DNA from: Fimenecus sp963590415
Lineage (GTDB): Bacteria > Bacillota > Clostridia > Oscillospirales > Acutalibacteraceae
Assembly: GCA_963590415.1 (NCBI GenBank)
Contig: CAVAPB010000004.1
Coordinates: 1-64,000, forward strand
Direction: 5' to 3'
DNA: 64,000 nt
Shown here piece by piece: positions 15,657-23,851 of this stretch (the first letter of the stretch is position 1; each line of letters opens with the position of its first letter). A program made the position numbers and the translations under genes. The notes beneath the pieces were generated by a model. The model had not been told where the DNA came from. It worked only from the letters and a program-made list of their open reading frames with translations, and made no database searches.

Positions 15657-17198
15657 TCACCCTTTTTCAAAGGCGGAAAGCGTTTTCGGAAGCTCTGCAA
15701 TTATCTTTTGAGCGGTCATACCCATTTTTGAGTATTTTTCGGTTGCGGCGTCACCCGCATGACCGTGGATAAATGTGCCGAGCACCGCCGCGAGCTCGGG
15801 TCTTATCTTTTGACAGATAAGCGAAACGATTATGCCCGCAAGCACATCTCCGCTGCCTGCCGTCGCAAGCCCCGAATTGCCCGTTCTGTTGATGTAAAAA
15901 TCCTCGCCGTTGCTTGAAACGACCGTCCGTGAGCCCTTTAACACAACCGTTGCGCCCGTGATTTCAGTGAGCCTTTTGCACGCCGCAATTCTGTCCGCCT
16001 GAACCTCACTGACGGTACATCCGAGCAGCCTTGCCGCCTCGCCCGGGTGCGGAGTTATTACAACCTTCGCCTTTGCGTTTTTAATAATATCTATGCACTC
16101 GCACATTGCGTTTATGCCGTCGGCGTCAAGGACAACGGGTACTTCCGAGTTCTCAAGCACGGTTTTTACGATCTGCTTTGTGTCGTAATCGTTGCCGAGA
16201 CCGCAGCCGACAAGCACCGCCGTACAGCATTCAAGCTCCGTTTTAAGGCGTTCTTCTGACCGTGCGGAAATCCTGCCGAACCTGTTTGATGGCAGGGGAA
16301 TGAGCACCTTTTCGGGGCAGACATTCATCATAATCGGATACGCCTTGTCGGGGAAGGCTGATTTTACAATTCCCGTTCCGCTCTCGGACGCCGCCCAAGA
16401 GGAAAGCAGAGCCGCACCGGGCATTTCATAGCTTCCCGCAACGATAAGCGCCTTGCCGAAATCGCCCTTGTTGGAAAGCTCGCTCCGCTTAGAAATTTTG
16501 GATTTAATATCGTTTGTGTCGAGCGTGTAGCAGCCCGAAAACGCACGCAGAATTTCCTCGGGAATACCTATGGAAACGACCTGTATTTCTCCCGCAAATT
16601 CCGCAGACGGATAGTAGACAAGCGAATATTTGAGCGCAATTACGGATATTGTCATATCGGCTCTGACGCACGGCGCAGAAAGCTCGCTTGAGTCGGCGCA
16701 CATACCGCTCGGCAGGTCAATGCTTATGACAAAGCCCTCGCTGTCCGACATCTTTTTGAAAAGGGTTTGCAGTTTGTCGTCGGGAATTCCCGAAAAGCCC
16801 GTGCCGAAAACGCAGTCGACGATAATGTCGCTGCTTTGTATCATACGGTCGTATTTTTCATCGTTTTCGTCGTAATTTTCAATTTGTATGCCGCTCGTTC
16901 TTATGCGCTCAAACATCTCCCGAGCGGTGTCCGCAACGGGTTCGCCCATAGTGAGAAGCACCGTTACCTTGTAGCCGTTTTCGGTGAGCTTGCGGGCGAC
17001 AACATAGCCGTCGCCGCCGTTTTTGCCCTTGCCGCAGACTATCAACACCCTGCGAAGTCCCGTGTCGTCAAATTTGTTGCGGATTGTCTTTGCGCACGCA
17101 GAGCCTGCGTTTTCCATTAAGCGAAGATAGGTAATACCGCTCTCGTTCGCCGCATTTTCAACCTCTTTTATCTGCTTTGAAGAAAGTATTTTAATCAT
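15657..17198 (-). CDS. nnr: Bifunctional NAD(P)HX epimerase / dehydratase
   Basis: A 513-residue repair enzyme. Residues 1-~210 are a YjeF_N epimerase domain (GKGKNGGDGYVVARKL), which interconverts R- and S-NAD(P)HX. Residues ~225-510 are a ribokinase-like ADP/ATP-dependent dehydratase (ITPHPGEAARLLG and NSGLATAGSGDVLAGI), which restores NAD(P)H from hydrated cofactors. The gene overlaps the end of acpS by eight bases. The order acpS-nnr is common in Firmicutes. Confidence 0.95.
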   Translation of the reverse strand: MIKILSSKQIKEVENAANESGITYLRLMENAGSACAKTIRNKFDDTGLRRVLIVCGKGKNGGDGYVVARKLTENGYKVTVLLTMGEPVADTAREMFERIRTSGIQIENYDENDEKYDRMIQSSDIIVDCVFGTGFSGIPDDKLQTLFKKMSDSEGFVISIDLPSGMCADSSELSAPCVRADMTISVIALKYSLVYYPSAEFAGEIQVVSIGIPEEILRAFSGCYTLDTNDIKSKISKRSELSNKGDFGKALIVAGSYEMPGAALLSSWAASESGTGIVKSAFPDKAYPIMMNVCPEKVLIPLPSNRFGRISARSEERLKTELECCTAVLVGCGLGNDYDTKQIVKTVLENSEVPVVLDADGINAMCECIDIIKNAKAKVVITPHPGEAARLLGCTVSEVQADRIAACKRLTEITGATVVLKGSRTVVSSNGEDFYINRTGNSGLATAGSGDVLAGIIVSLICQKIRPELAAVLGTFIHGHAGDAATEKYSKMGMTAQKIIAELPKTLSAFEKG

Positions 17199-17562
17199 TT
17201 TCCGTTCCTCCGTATGCTATTACCGACGCCGTCGCAACGGTATCGGTGTGAGTTATGCTCAGTGTAAATTCAAGTCCCCTTTCACGGGCGATTTTTTCGG
17301 CGTTGCCAGAAAGATAAAGATACGGTGCTCCGTATTCGTCGTGCAGCACCTGAACCTCGCACAGCGAAAAGCCGCGAACACCCGTTCCTAGTGCCTTTGA
17401 AAACGCCTCCTTGGCGCAAAACGCCCCTGCAAAGCTCTCTGCCTTTTTATTTTCAAGCTCTTTTAATTCCTCACTGCCGTAAACTCGTCTTTTGAAGCCC
17501 TCTGTTTCAAGCGAGCGCTCTATTCGGCTTATTTCGATTGAGTCAATTCCGTTCCTTATCAT
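17191..17562 (-). CDS. acpS: Holo-[acyl-carrier-protein] synthase
   Basis: A 123-residue phosphopantetheinyl transferase that loads coenzyme A's pantetheine arm onto acyl carrier protein. GIDSIEISRIE at the start carries the Mg-binding aspartate, and FCAKEAFSKALGTGVRGF holds the catalytic Glu/Lys region; LSITHTDTVATASVIA ends the fold. I place the start at the ATG at 17562, with GGAGG eight bases upstream; the longer frame from 17610 adds residues not seen in the family. First gene of the acpS-nnr-lipoprotein operon. Confidence 0.95.
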   Translation of the reverse strand: MIRNGIDSIEISRIERSLETEGFKRRVYGSEELKELENKKAESFAGAFCAKEAFSKALGTGVRGFSLCEVQVLHDEYGAPYLYLSGNAEKIARERGLEFTLSITHTDTVATASVIAYGGTEND

Positions 17563-17600
17563 TATTTCCTCCGAGTTCACCTTTCGGGATTTATATTTTA

Positions 17601-17628
17601 ATTGTATCATAAATTAAGTCTTACACAA
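17601..17628 (-). promoter_or_regulatory. Promoter of the acpS operon
   Basis: Minus strand TTGTGT (17623-17628), 16-base spacer, TACAAT (17601-17606), 38 bases before the acpS start. Confidence 0.6.
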
Positions 17629-17648
17629 AACAAAAAAGTAAATAAATG

Positions 17649-17676
17649 TTGAATTTTTTATGCTTTATGGTACAAT
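17649..17676 (+). promoter_or_regulatory. Promoter of nagB
   Basis: TTGAAT (17649-17654), 16-base spacer, TACAAT (17671-17676), 37 bases before the nagB start; divergent from the acpS promoter 20 bases away. Confidence 0.6.
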
Positions 17677-17713
17677 TATGTTTCAGAATAAAAAAAAGAA
17701 AAGAAGTGATTGT

Positions 17714-18433
17714 ATGAATATATACATAATGGAGAACGACACGGAAATCGGAAAGGCTGTCGGCAAGCTTTTTGTTGACGCAATAAACCGCAAGCCCGAC
17801 ATAACGCTCGGACTCGCTACGGGCGCTTCGCCCATTCCGACATACAAGTATATTGCAGAGGAATACAAAAAGGGCAATGTATCTCTCGCAGAGGTCAAGA
17901 CATATAACCTTGACGAATATGTAAATCTTCCCAAGAACGATAAGAACAGCTATTATTCGTTTATGCACACCGAATTGTTTGACCACACCGATATAAAAGA
18001 GGAGAATGTTCACTTCCTCAACGGCAATGCCGAAAACATCGAAGAGGAATGCGAGCGTTATGACGATATGCTCGACGAGGCAAAGGTTGACATACAGCTT
18101 CTCGGCATAGGCAGAAACGGACATATCGGTTTTAATGAGCCGTCAATCCGCTTCTCAAAGGGCTCGTTCAAGGTAAAGCTCACACAGAGCACAATTTCGG
18201 CAAACTCAAAGTATTTTGACGAAAATCCGATGCCCACCCACGCACTTACAATGGGTGTAGGCTCAATTATGAAAGCTCGGAAAATTGTACTTGTCGCAAC
18301 GGGAATCGAAAAGGCGGACGCTGTTTCGGCAATGATTTCGGGCGATGTTACGCCTGTTTGCCCCGCTTCGATATTGCAGTTCCACCACGATGTTGACATC
18401 TATATCGACAAGGCGGCGGCAAGCCTTTTATAA
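17714..18433 (+). CDS. nagB: Glucosamine-6-phosphate deaminase
   Basis: A 239-residue NagB that converts glucosamine-6-phosphate to fructose-6-phosphate and ammonia, linking amino-sugar use to glycolysis. GLATGASPIPTYK (residues ~37-49) and LLGIGRNGHIGFNEP are the substrate-binding and catalytic signatures. The ATG at 17714 has AGAAGTGAT upstream; the in-frame start at 17660 lies inside the promoter and is rejected. nagA is not adjacent. Monocistronic with a strong terminator. Confidence 0.95.
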   Translation: MNIYIMENDTEIGKAVGKLFVDAINRKPDITLGLATGASPIPTYKYIAEEYKKGNVSLAEVKTYNLDEYVNLPKNDKNSYYSFMHTELFDHTDIKEENVHFLNGNAENIEEECERYDDMLDEAKVDIQLLGIGRNGHIGFNEPSIRFSKGSFKVKLTQSTISANSKYFDENPMPTHALTMGVGSIMKARKIVLVATGIEKADAVSAMISGDVTPVCPASILQFHHDVDIYIDKAAASLL

Positions 18434-18449
18434 TCCCTAACAGAACAGT

Positions 18450-18480
18450 AAAGACCGAGTATGCAAAATACTCGGTCTTT
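18450..18480. terminator. Bidirectional terminator between nagB and the pyruvyl-transferase gene
   Basis: AAAGACCGAGTAT (18450-18462) pairs with ATACTCGGTCTTT (18468-18480), 13 bp with a 5-base loop and T-rich flanks on the plus strand. It sits between two convergent genes. Confidence 0.9.
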
Positions 18481-18482
18481 TG

Positions 18483-19646
18483 TTATTCTCTTATTTCGCC
18501 TCGGTGCTTTTTAACGAATTTGTCGAAGCCTGCAAACTGTTGCTTTGACATCTCACAAAGCTCGTTTTTCCGTTCCTCGGTTATTTTGTTTGCACGGACG
18601 ATAAGCTCCTCTGCCGTGAAATTCGGAATATCCTCAAGAATAATCGGGCTGTCGCTCAAGCCGAGGTCAGTCAGCACATTTGAGGTCTTTTCGCTGTAAC
18701 AAAGCGGCAATACCTTTTTGCCTGCGATATAACCCAAGACCATAGCGTGAAAACGGCTTGCGATTACATATTCGGCGGTTTCGATTTCGCCGACAACCTC
18801 GCCGATGCTTTGTCGGTAAACAATGCTGTTTACCGACCTTGCAGTTTCTTTGGGCAGGGCGGATATAATCCTGTTTGCCGCAGCGGGATCCTGCTCAAAC
18901 TCGCAAAAGCTCAAAAGCGAAACCGTATAGCCGCCGCTTACAAAGCGCTTTATCATTTCCGTGAGCGTGTTTTCATATGCTTCTGCCGTGCTCTTTTCAA
19001 ACGGTCTGCCGTCCAAAAATGCGTCAATGAGCGAAACCGCAACTTTTTTCTCGGAACTTTTTTGCTCAATCGGATAGCCGAAAAGCAAATCGGGAGCATA
19101 ACGCACCGTGGGAATATCCCTGAAAAGCTTGTAGGAATATCTGTCTCTGAAGCAGATGTCCGTCCACTTTTTGAACTCTTTTGCCCACATATCACGGTAG
19201 GCGTCGGTACTGTACGGACCGAAGTTGTTGGAAATCGCAAAGAATTTTCTGCCGCACAGCTTGCGTTCTTTTCTTATATCAAAGTCAAGCTGCCAATTTC
19301 CCGTCTGCTGATAAATTGCGCCGCCGATATGCATTGCGCCGTCGCAAAGCCTTATCAAAAGCCGTTCAAAGAAATTATCCTTGTGCAGCTTACGCCCGAG
19401 GGCGTTTATTTTGCCGACAAGCGGACGCGTGCTGTCATAGAACCTGACATTCGGATAGCGTGAGAAAAACTCGGCGTAATCGGGTTCAAACAAAATATAA
19501 AACATAACATCGGGATAGCGTTTGAAAAGCATATCGAAGAAAATATCGTCTCCGAGATTGTGGTGATAATATCCGTAAAGGACTATCCTCGCCCTTACCT
19601 TTTTTCCGTCAAGCGTTCGGCGGGGTTTTGCGTGACGGAGTTTCAA
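18483..19646 (-). CDS. Polysaccharide pyruvyl transferase family protein
   Basis: A 387-residue protein of the CsaB/PssM-like family, which transfers pyruvyl ketal groups onto cell-surface polysaccharides. The N-terminal IVLYGYYHHNLGDDIFFDMLFKRYP, the middle NNFGPYSTDAYRD and the C-terminal VIASRFHAMVLGYIAGKKVLPLCYSEKTSNVL are the family hallmarks. The start is a TTG that overlaps the stop of the upstream glycosyltransferase by four bases (TTGA), so translation is coupled. Many family members are uncharacterised, so pyruvylation is the likely but unproven activity. Confidence 0.85.
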   Translation of the reverse strand: MKLRHAKPRRTLDGKKVRARIVLYGYYHHNLGDDIFFDMLFKRYPDVMFYILFEPDYAEFFSRYPNVRFYDSTRPLVGKINALGRKLHKDNFFERLLIRLCDGAMHIGGAIYQQTGNWQLDFDIRKERKLCGRKFFAISNNFGPYSTDAYRDMWAKEFKKWTDICFRDRYSYKLFRDIPTVRYAPDLLFGYPIEQKSSEKKVAVSLIDAFLDGRPFEKSTAEAYENTLTEMIKRFVSGGYTVSLLSFCEFEQDPAAANRIISALPKETARSVNSIVYRQSIGEVVGEIETAEYVIASRFHAMVLGYIAGKKVLPLCYSEKTSNVLTDLGLSDSPIILEDIPNFTAEELIVRANKITEERKNELCEMSKQQFAGFDKFVKKHRGEIRE

Positions 19647-20935
19647 AAAAAACTTTTGATTTTCCTCAACGGTGCTGTTATTTTGTACGATTTACTGTTT
19701 AGTATAAGGTTGTACTGCGCCGCAAGTCGGGCGTGCTCGGCACTCAGAGAATCAAAGCTCTTCCTCAACTCATTGTACGAGCCCGAGAGCTCCTCGTACT
19801 TCTGACGGTTGCTCCTTATTTCCTCCTGCTGCGCCGCACAAAGCTCGGATTCCTGCTTTAATTGAGCGTCCTTGCTTTCAACGCTTCTTTCCAACTCGGC
19901 GTTTCGGCTTTTGAGAGAGTCGCTCTCCGGCTTATTGTAATAAATTTCGTTTTTACGCAAATTGTGGAAATCGGCAATCGTAAAGCCGAATTTCTCCTCG
20001 GCAAGGTCGATATACTTTTTATCACGGAAAAGCTCGTCGAGCTTTTTGATTTCAAGAACCTTGTTTTCGGGAAGCATGGGAAGAAGCGCGTCGCCAAGCA
20101 CAAAAGCCTTTTCAAGCTCGAGTTCTTCGTTTGTATGAGCGCCTTCCAACCTGAATCTGTCGGAAAAAGCGTCTGCAAACATATCGTTCGGGCAATCATT
20201 TATAAGCTTATACATTATCCTTGCATACTCTTCGTTATGAGCAATGAGCTCCCGTTCGCCGAGCGTGCTGTTGTTCGCCCGCCATATTCGACAAAGCACC
20301 AATTTCTCCGGGATAATATAAAACGGACATAAAAAGTTCATACGAACCCAACAGTCAAAATCGTGAAGGTAATTCATTGTAAGGTCGTGGTCGCCGAGCT
20401 TTTCGTAAACGCTTTTTCTCATTACCATACTGCAATGGCAAATGTGATTTGATTTGTCAAAAAAGCTCCTGACAAAGCCCGACTGCGGCATATTTTCATG
20501 CACATACACATTCAGGTGATAAAGAGGCAAATGCTCTTCTGTCAGAATATTTGAGTTCTCATCAATAAAGCCTGCATATGAAAAGCATGCCCCGTACCGA
20601 GGGTTTTCCTCAAGGAATTTTACCTGCTTTTCGATTTTGTCCGGAAGCCATATGTCGTCCGAATCAAGGTGCGCTATATATTCTCCACTCGCACGGTGCA
20701 GGCACTCGTTGTTTGAATTGGAGATGCCGCTGTTTTTCGGCAGAACATAAAGTTCTATTCTTCCGTCGTCAAAGCTTTTTACAATTTCCGCCGTGTTATC
20801 GGTTGAGCCGTCGTCAACAACGATAATCTGCAAATTTTTATAGGTCTGGTTAAGAACGCTTTCAATTGTTTCTTCAATTACATCGGCTCTGTTATATGCA
20901 TTTATACAGACGCTGACAAGTTTTTCTTCGCTCAT
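19643..20935 (-). CDS. Family 2 glycosyltransferase with C-terminal coiled coil
   Basis: A 430-residue protein. Residues 1-~230 are a GT-A glycosyltransferase family 2 domain (VSVCINAYNRADVIEETIESVLNQTY, then VVDDGSTDNTAEI and the HLDSDD metal-binding motif). Residues ~350-420 form a long Glu/Gln/Ser-rich coiled coil (ELERSVESKDAQLKQESE). It probably adds sugars to a surface polymer together with the coupled pyruvyl transferase. The ATG at 20935 has GGAGG upstream; the longer frame starting at 20995 is rejected. It ends in a basic tail. Confidence 0.88.
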   Translation of the reverse strand: MSEEKLVSVCINAYNRADVIEETIESVLNQTYKNLQIIVVDDGSTDNTAEIVKSFDDGRIELYVLPKNSGISNSNNECLHRASGEYIAHLDSDDIWLPDKIEKQVKFLEENPRYGACFSYAGFIDENSNILTEEHLPLYHLNVYVHENMPQSGFVRSFFDKSNHICHCSMVMRKSVYEKLGDHDLTMNYLHDFDCWVRMNFLCPFYIIPEKLVLCRIWRANNSTLGERELIAHNEEYARIMYKLINDCPNDMFADAFSDRFRLEGAHTNEELELEKAFVLGDALLPMLPENKVLEIKKLDELFRDKKYIDLAEEKFGFTIADFHNLRKNEIYYNKPESDSLKSRNAELERSVESKDAQLKQESELCAAQQEEIRSNRQKYEELSGSYNELRKSFDSLSAEHARLAAQYNLILNSKSYKITAPLRKIKSFF

Positions 20936-21116
20936 ACTGTCCTCCGGATTTAGACTTAGCATTAGAAATATAACATATTTTTCCCAAAAACGCAATATTA
21001 ACGGACATCTCCCGAAAATAATATAATGTATTGCTCCCCGAAAAATGTTTATGAAGGTAATTTACGGGTAAAAATAATTTTACGGACACATAAATTACCT
21101 TTGGAGAGTGATAAAA

Positions 21117-21461
21117 ATGACAGTCAGGCGAGGAGAAATCTACTATGCGGATTTAAGCCCTGTTATCGGCTCGGAGCAGGGCGGGATGCGACCCGTTCTC
21201 ATAGTTCAGAACGATGTGGGCAACAAATACAGCCCGACGGTTATCGCCGCCGCCATAACAAGCCAGAAGTATAAAACGCAGCTTCCCACGCACATAAGCG
21301 TAAACGCCGACAACTGCGGACTTCAAAAGGACTCCATCGTGCTGCTCGAGCAGGTTCGCACACTTGACAAGAAGCGCCTGAAGGAGCGTATGGGCAATCT
21401 GCCCGACAGCGAAATGAACAAGATAAACAGGGCGCTGTCCGTCAGCTTCGGACTCGGATAA
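21117..21461 (+). CDS. mazF: MazF/PemK-family endoribonuclease toxin
   Basis: A 114-residue protein with the full MazF signature RRGEIYYADLSPVIGSEQGGMRPVLIVQND and the later VLLEQVRTLDKKRLKERMG. Family members cut mRNA at short motifs; B. subtilis NdoA cuts UACAU. The ATG at 21117 follows GGAGAG at 9-base spacing; the GTG at 21108 has no room for a ribosome site. No MazE-type antitoxin is visible upstream, where only ~180 bases separate it from the divergent glycosyltransferase, or downstream, so it is an orphan here or its partner is elsewhere. Confidence 0.92.
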   Translation: MTVRRGEIYYADLSPVIGSEQGGMRPVLIVQNDVGNKYSPTVIAAAITSQKYKTQLPTHISVNADNCGLQKDSIVLLEQVRTLDKKRLKERMGNLPDSEMNKINRALSVSFGLG

Positions 21462-21481
21462 AAGCCAAAGATAAAAATTAA

Positions 21482-21507
21482 CGGCACACTCAAAACTGAG
21501 TGTGCCG
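21482..21507. terminator. Terminator between mazF and nrdR
   Basis: CGGCACACTCA (21482-21492) pairs with TGAGTGTGCCG (21497-21507), 11 bp, loop AAAC. On the minus strand it is followed by TTAATTTTTA, so it best serves nrdR. Confidence 0.8.
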
Positions 21508-21523
21508 CAGCTTGTTGAAAAGA

Positions 21524-21979
21524 TTATTTCGCCTTGAGCAGGGTCGAAAGCTCGTCCATAAACGCGTTAATGTCCTTGAAATGCCTGTAAACCGAAGCGA
21601 AGCGTACATACGCAACCTCGTCAATGTCCTTGAGCTTGTCCATAGCGAGCTCGCCGATATGTATTGAGGTAACCTCCCTGTCAAGAGAGTTCTGAAGATT
21701 AGCCTCGATTTCATCGACCGCATTTTCAAGCGTTTCAATGGTAACCTGACGCTTTTCGCAGGCTCTCATCATACCGCTTAAAAGCTTGTTGCGGTCAAAG
21801 ACCTCACGGGACTTATCTTTTTTAATAACAAGAATCGGAACGCTCTCGATAATTTCATAAGTCGTAAATCTCTTACCGCATTTGATACATTCGCGGCGGC
21901 GGCGGATACGCTCGCCCTCATCGGTGGGACGGGAGTCGATTACCTTGCTTTCCTCAAAAGCGCAAAAAGGACATTTCAA
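21524..21979 (-). CDS. nrdR: Transcriptional repressor NrdR
   Basis: A 151-residue regulator of ribonucleotide reductase genes. The N-terminal zinc ribbon reads MKCPFC ... RRRECIKCGKRFTTYE, and residues ~50-140 are an ATP-cone that senses ATP/dATP. I choose the TTG at 21979, which gives the canonical MKCPFC start with GGATGTGAT four bases upstream; the longer frame to 21994 adds five residues. No nrd genes lie nearby. The gene is monocistronic and convergent with mazF. Confidence 0.94.
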   Translation of the reverse strand: MKCPFCAFEESKVIDSRPTDEGERIRRRRECIKCGKRFTTYEIIESVPILVIKKDKSREVFDRNKLLSGMMRACEKRQVTIETLENAVDEIEANLQNSLDREVTSIHIGELAMDKLKDIDEVAYVRFASVYRHFKDINAFMDELSTLLKAK

Positions 21980-22143
21980 TGGGATCACATCCAAGTTAAA
22001 AATTTTCTAAATTCCATATATTGTATTATACCAAATATTTTTCACAATGTAAAGTGTGAAAACGCCGATTTTTGACTTTCTTCCATTATTTTACGCTTGA
22101 ATATACGCCGTTTTTCCTCTACCATTACATCAGAGGTGATAAA

Positions 22144-22410
22144 ATGAGCGATATACTTTTACAGCTCGGCAAATGTGTAAGACAGATGAACAAATTATCC
22201 CGCATTTACATAAAATACGGCAGTATGCTTGTGTTCGCACTTTACTTTTCGGCTCTATTCTGCACGCTGATCATGGGAAAAATCGGCAGCTTTGACAGCA
22301 TCCTGTACTTTCGAAACGAGCTGCTCGTCTGCGCCGGAGATACGGTTACCGCAGTATATGTGCCGGCGATACTTATCGAAATTGCGGTGCTTGCCGAAAA
22401 ATGCGACTGA
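22144..22410 (+). CDS. Small two-helix membrane protein, unknown
   Basis: An 88-residue protein with two hydrophobic stretches, about residues 28-45 (YGSMLVFALYFSALFCTLIM) and 66-84 (DTVTAVYVPAILIEIAVLA). I do not recognise the family. The ATG at 22144 has GAGGTGAT upstream at good spacing, so it is a convincing gene; the ORF start at 22072 lacks a site. It lies 60 bases upstream of the zinc-ribbon gene on the same strand and could share a transcript. Confidence 0.65.
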   Translation: MSDILLQLGKCVRQMNKLSRIYIKYGSMLVFALYFSALFCTLIMGKIGSFDSILYFRNELLVCAGDTVTAVYVPAILIEIAVLAEKCD

Positions 22411-22469
22411 ATAAATTGACTTTATAACCGCAAAATGTTAAAATGAAAATCTGAAACGGAGTGAAGCAG

Positions 22470-22805
22470 ATGATTTGTCCGAAATGCAGAAAAATTTATC
22501 CCGACTCGGTTGAGGTTTGTCCCGAATGTCAGGTCGATTTAATAGGCTTTCTGGGGGACGCCGACGCTCCGGACGACAACGCCAAAATGGAACGCATAGT
22601 TATTAACAACGACGGAGAAATTGCGCCGACCGTTGTTTACAGACCTGTTGAAGAGCCGTTGCCCGTAAATAACGGATTGCCGATAATGCTTCTTGTTCTG
22701 TCGGCCGTTATGCTTGCCGCAAGCGGATTTTGCTTTGTGCTCGGTAAGTCCGGCGGGGCGCAGGCTGCGGAAATATCGTCGTTTATAAGCAATTTCCTTA
22801 TTTGA
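22470..22805 (+). CDS. Zinc-ribbon membrane-anchored protein
   Basis: A 111-residue protein starting MICPKCRKIYPDSVEVCPECQ, a two-CxxC zinc ribbon, followed by an acidic linker and one membrane segment near residues 72-95 (PIMLLVLSAVMLAASGFCFVL). Such zinc-ribbon plus single-helix proteins are common in Firmicutes and uncharacterised. The ATG at 22470 has GGAG eight bases upstream; the GTG at 22461 abuts the ribosome site. Followed by a small hairpin (CTGTGA/TCACAG near 22824-22841). Confidence 0.75.
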   Translation: MICPKCRKIYPDSVEVCPECQVDLIGFLGDADAPDDNAKMERIVINNDGEIAPTVVYRPVEEPLPVNNGLPIMLLVLSAVMLAASGFCFVLGKSGGAQAAEISSFISNFLI

Positions 22806-22947
22806 GCATACAGTAAAAAACCGCCTGTGAAAAAGCTCACAGACGGAGCAAAGGCACTGCAAACGCTTTTTTCTTGTCCTTTGCTGTCTGTATTATATGC
22901 AAGAAACAGGAAATTATCACATTTTATAATATTTTTTCAAAAAAGAC

Positions 22948-22976
22948 TTGCTTTTTACCCCGACATATGATAAAAT
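22948..22976 (+). promoter_or_regulatory. Sigma-A promoter of secG
   Basis: TTGCTT (22948-22953), 17-base spacer, TAAAAT (22971-22976), 45 bases before the secG start. It may also feed the tRNA-Lys gene downstream. Confidence 0.65.
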
Positions 22977-23021
22977 ACTCGGGCGTTGAAAAAATGCAAG
23001 TTTATCAAGGAGGAAAACAGA

Positions 23022-23273
23022 ATGTCAGCAATTGAAATTATTCTCGGCTTGGTAGTTATTCTTTCATCACTTATAGTAATCGTAGTAGTTCTTATGCAGC
23101 AGAGCCGTGAAGCCGGTCTTTCAGGCGCTATTTCAGGTGCGGCTGATACCTTCTTCGGTAAGAACAAGGGAAGAACAATTGAAGCAAAGCTTGAAAAATT
23201 CACAAAGTATTTCGGAATTTTCTTCTTCCTGCTCGTTCTCGTTTCGGGAATCGTTCTCCTGTTCGTAAAATAA
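23022..23273 (+). CDS. secG: Protein-export membrane protein SecG
   Basis: An 83-residue subunit of the SecYEG translocon. It has the two-helix layout: helix one at residues ~4-24 (IILGLVVILSSLIVIVVVLMQ), the conserved QQSREAGLSGAISGAADTFFGKNKGRTIEAKL loop, and helix two near 60-82. The ATG at 23022 has AAGGAGG upstream. Followed directly by tRNA-Lys after a small hairpin; SecG is not with SecE or SecY here, as is usual. Confidence 0.95.
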   Translation: MSAIEIILGLVVILSSLIVIVVVLMQQSREAGLSGAISGAADTFFGKNKGRTIEAKLEKFTKYFGIFFFLLVLVSGIVLLFVK

Positions 23274-23280
23274 TAAATTA

Positions 23281-23300
23281 TAAAGCGGTTTTCCGCTTTA
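23281..23300 (+). terminator. Short hairpin between secG and tRNA-Lys
   Basis: TAAAGCGG (23281-23288) pairs with CCGCTTTA (23293-23300), loop TTTT. There is no U tract after it, so it may be a processing site or weak terminator. Confidence 0.4.
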
Positions 23301-23305
23301 TATAT

Positions 23306-23381
23306 GATCCACTAGCTCAGCTGGCAGAGCACTTGACTTTTAATCAAGGTGTCCGGAGTTCGATTCTCCGGTGGATCACCA
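23306..23381 (+). tRNA. tRNA-Lys (anticodon TTT)
   Basis: A complete 76-base tRNA: acceptor arms GATCCAC (23306-23312) and GTGGATC (23371-23377) pair, the anticodon loop is CTTTTAA giving anticodon TTT (lysine AAA/AAG), the T arm is CCGGAG/CTCCGG around a TTCGATT loop, and CCA is encoded at 23379-23381. It ends directly in a strong terminator hairpin. Its 3' part is duplicated twice downstream (see repeats at 23436 and 23852). Confidence 0.97.
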
Positions 23382-23420
23382 AAGTAAAGAAGCTATCCAT
23401 AAGGATAGCTTCTTTACTTT
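23381..23420 (+). terminator. Terminator of tRNA-Lys
   Basis: An 18-bp perfect inverted repeat, 23381-23398 with 23403-23420, loop ATAA, starting on the last base of the encoded CCA, followed by TTATG. Unusually long and perfect for a terminator stem. Confidence 0.85.
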
Positions 23421-23435
23421 TTATGTTTGTATTAG

Positions 23436-23567
23436 CAAGGAGAATCGAACTCATCGTCCATCTTTTTGCGGAGTGAAGCGAAGCAAAAAGGGACATAAAA
23501 TAGGATATTTGCGAAGCAAATGAACAAGGCGCAGCCTTGTTCGATTCTCCGGTGGATCACCGCGTCG
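23436..23567 (+). repeat. 132-base hairpin repeat carrying the tRNA-Lys 3' end, copy 1
   Basis: This unit differs from copy 2 (23852-23983) at a single base. It holds, in order, GGAGAATCGAAC (23439-23450), a CTTTTTGC/GCAAAAAG hairpin, an ATTTGC/GCAAAT hairpin, an AACAAGGC/GCCTTGTT hairpin, then GTTCGATTCTCC (23539-23550), the inverse of the first segment, running into GGTGGATCACC, identical to the end of the tRNA-Lys gene. So the unit is bounded by inverted T-arm sequence and ends with the tRNA acceptor sequence. No coding sense is seen. Confidence 0.85.
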
Positions 23568-23851
23568 AAACAAATTCCGTATCTTTCGCAATGGCTTTAT
23601 AATCCATTGCTCAATCACTACATTGTTTCTCCTCTTTCGCAAAAATCTCGCTCGGCTCGCCTGCTCGGTTGTAAACGCCCTCACAACGGCTCGCTGTCGC
23701 TACCAATTTTTGCAATATATTTGTTGCGACGATTTTTTATATCGTCGCGGCACTCATTCCACTGCTCCTCCTCTTCCCCAAAAAGCAGGCTTTTCGGGGA
23801 CCCCGTTTTTCGCCATCCTTAAAAAGATGGTCTTTTTTATGTCTGTAACAA
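23568..23851. other. Gene-free spacer between the two tRNA-linked repeats
   Basis: 284 bases with stop-filled frames. It holds a CGACGAT/ATCGTCG hairpin near 23736, a CCCCAAAAAG...TTTTCGGGG palindrome near 23774-23800 and a CCATC/GATGG hairpin followed by TTTTTT near 23812-23837, which looks like a terminator. The last 17 bases before copy 2 resemble the bases before copy 1, so the duplicated unit may be slightly longer than 132 bases. Confidence 0.5.
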
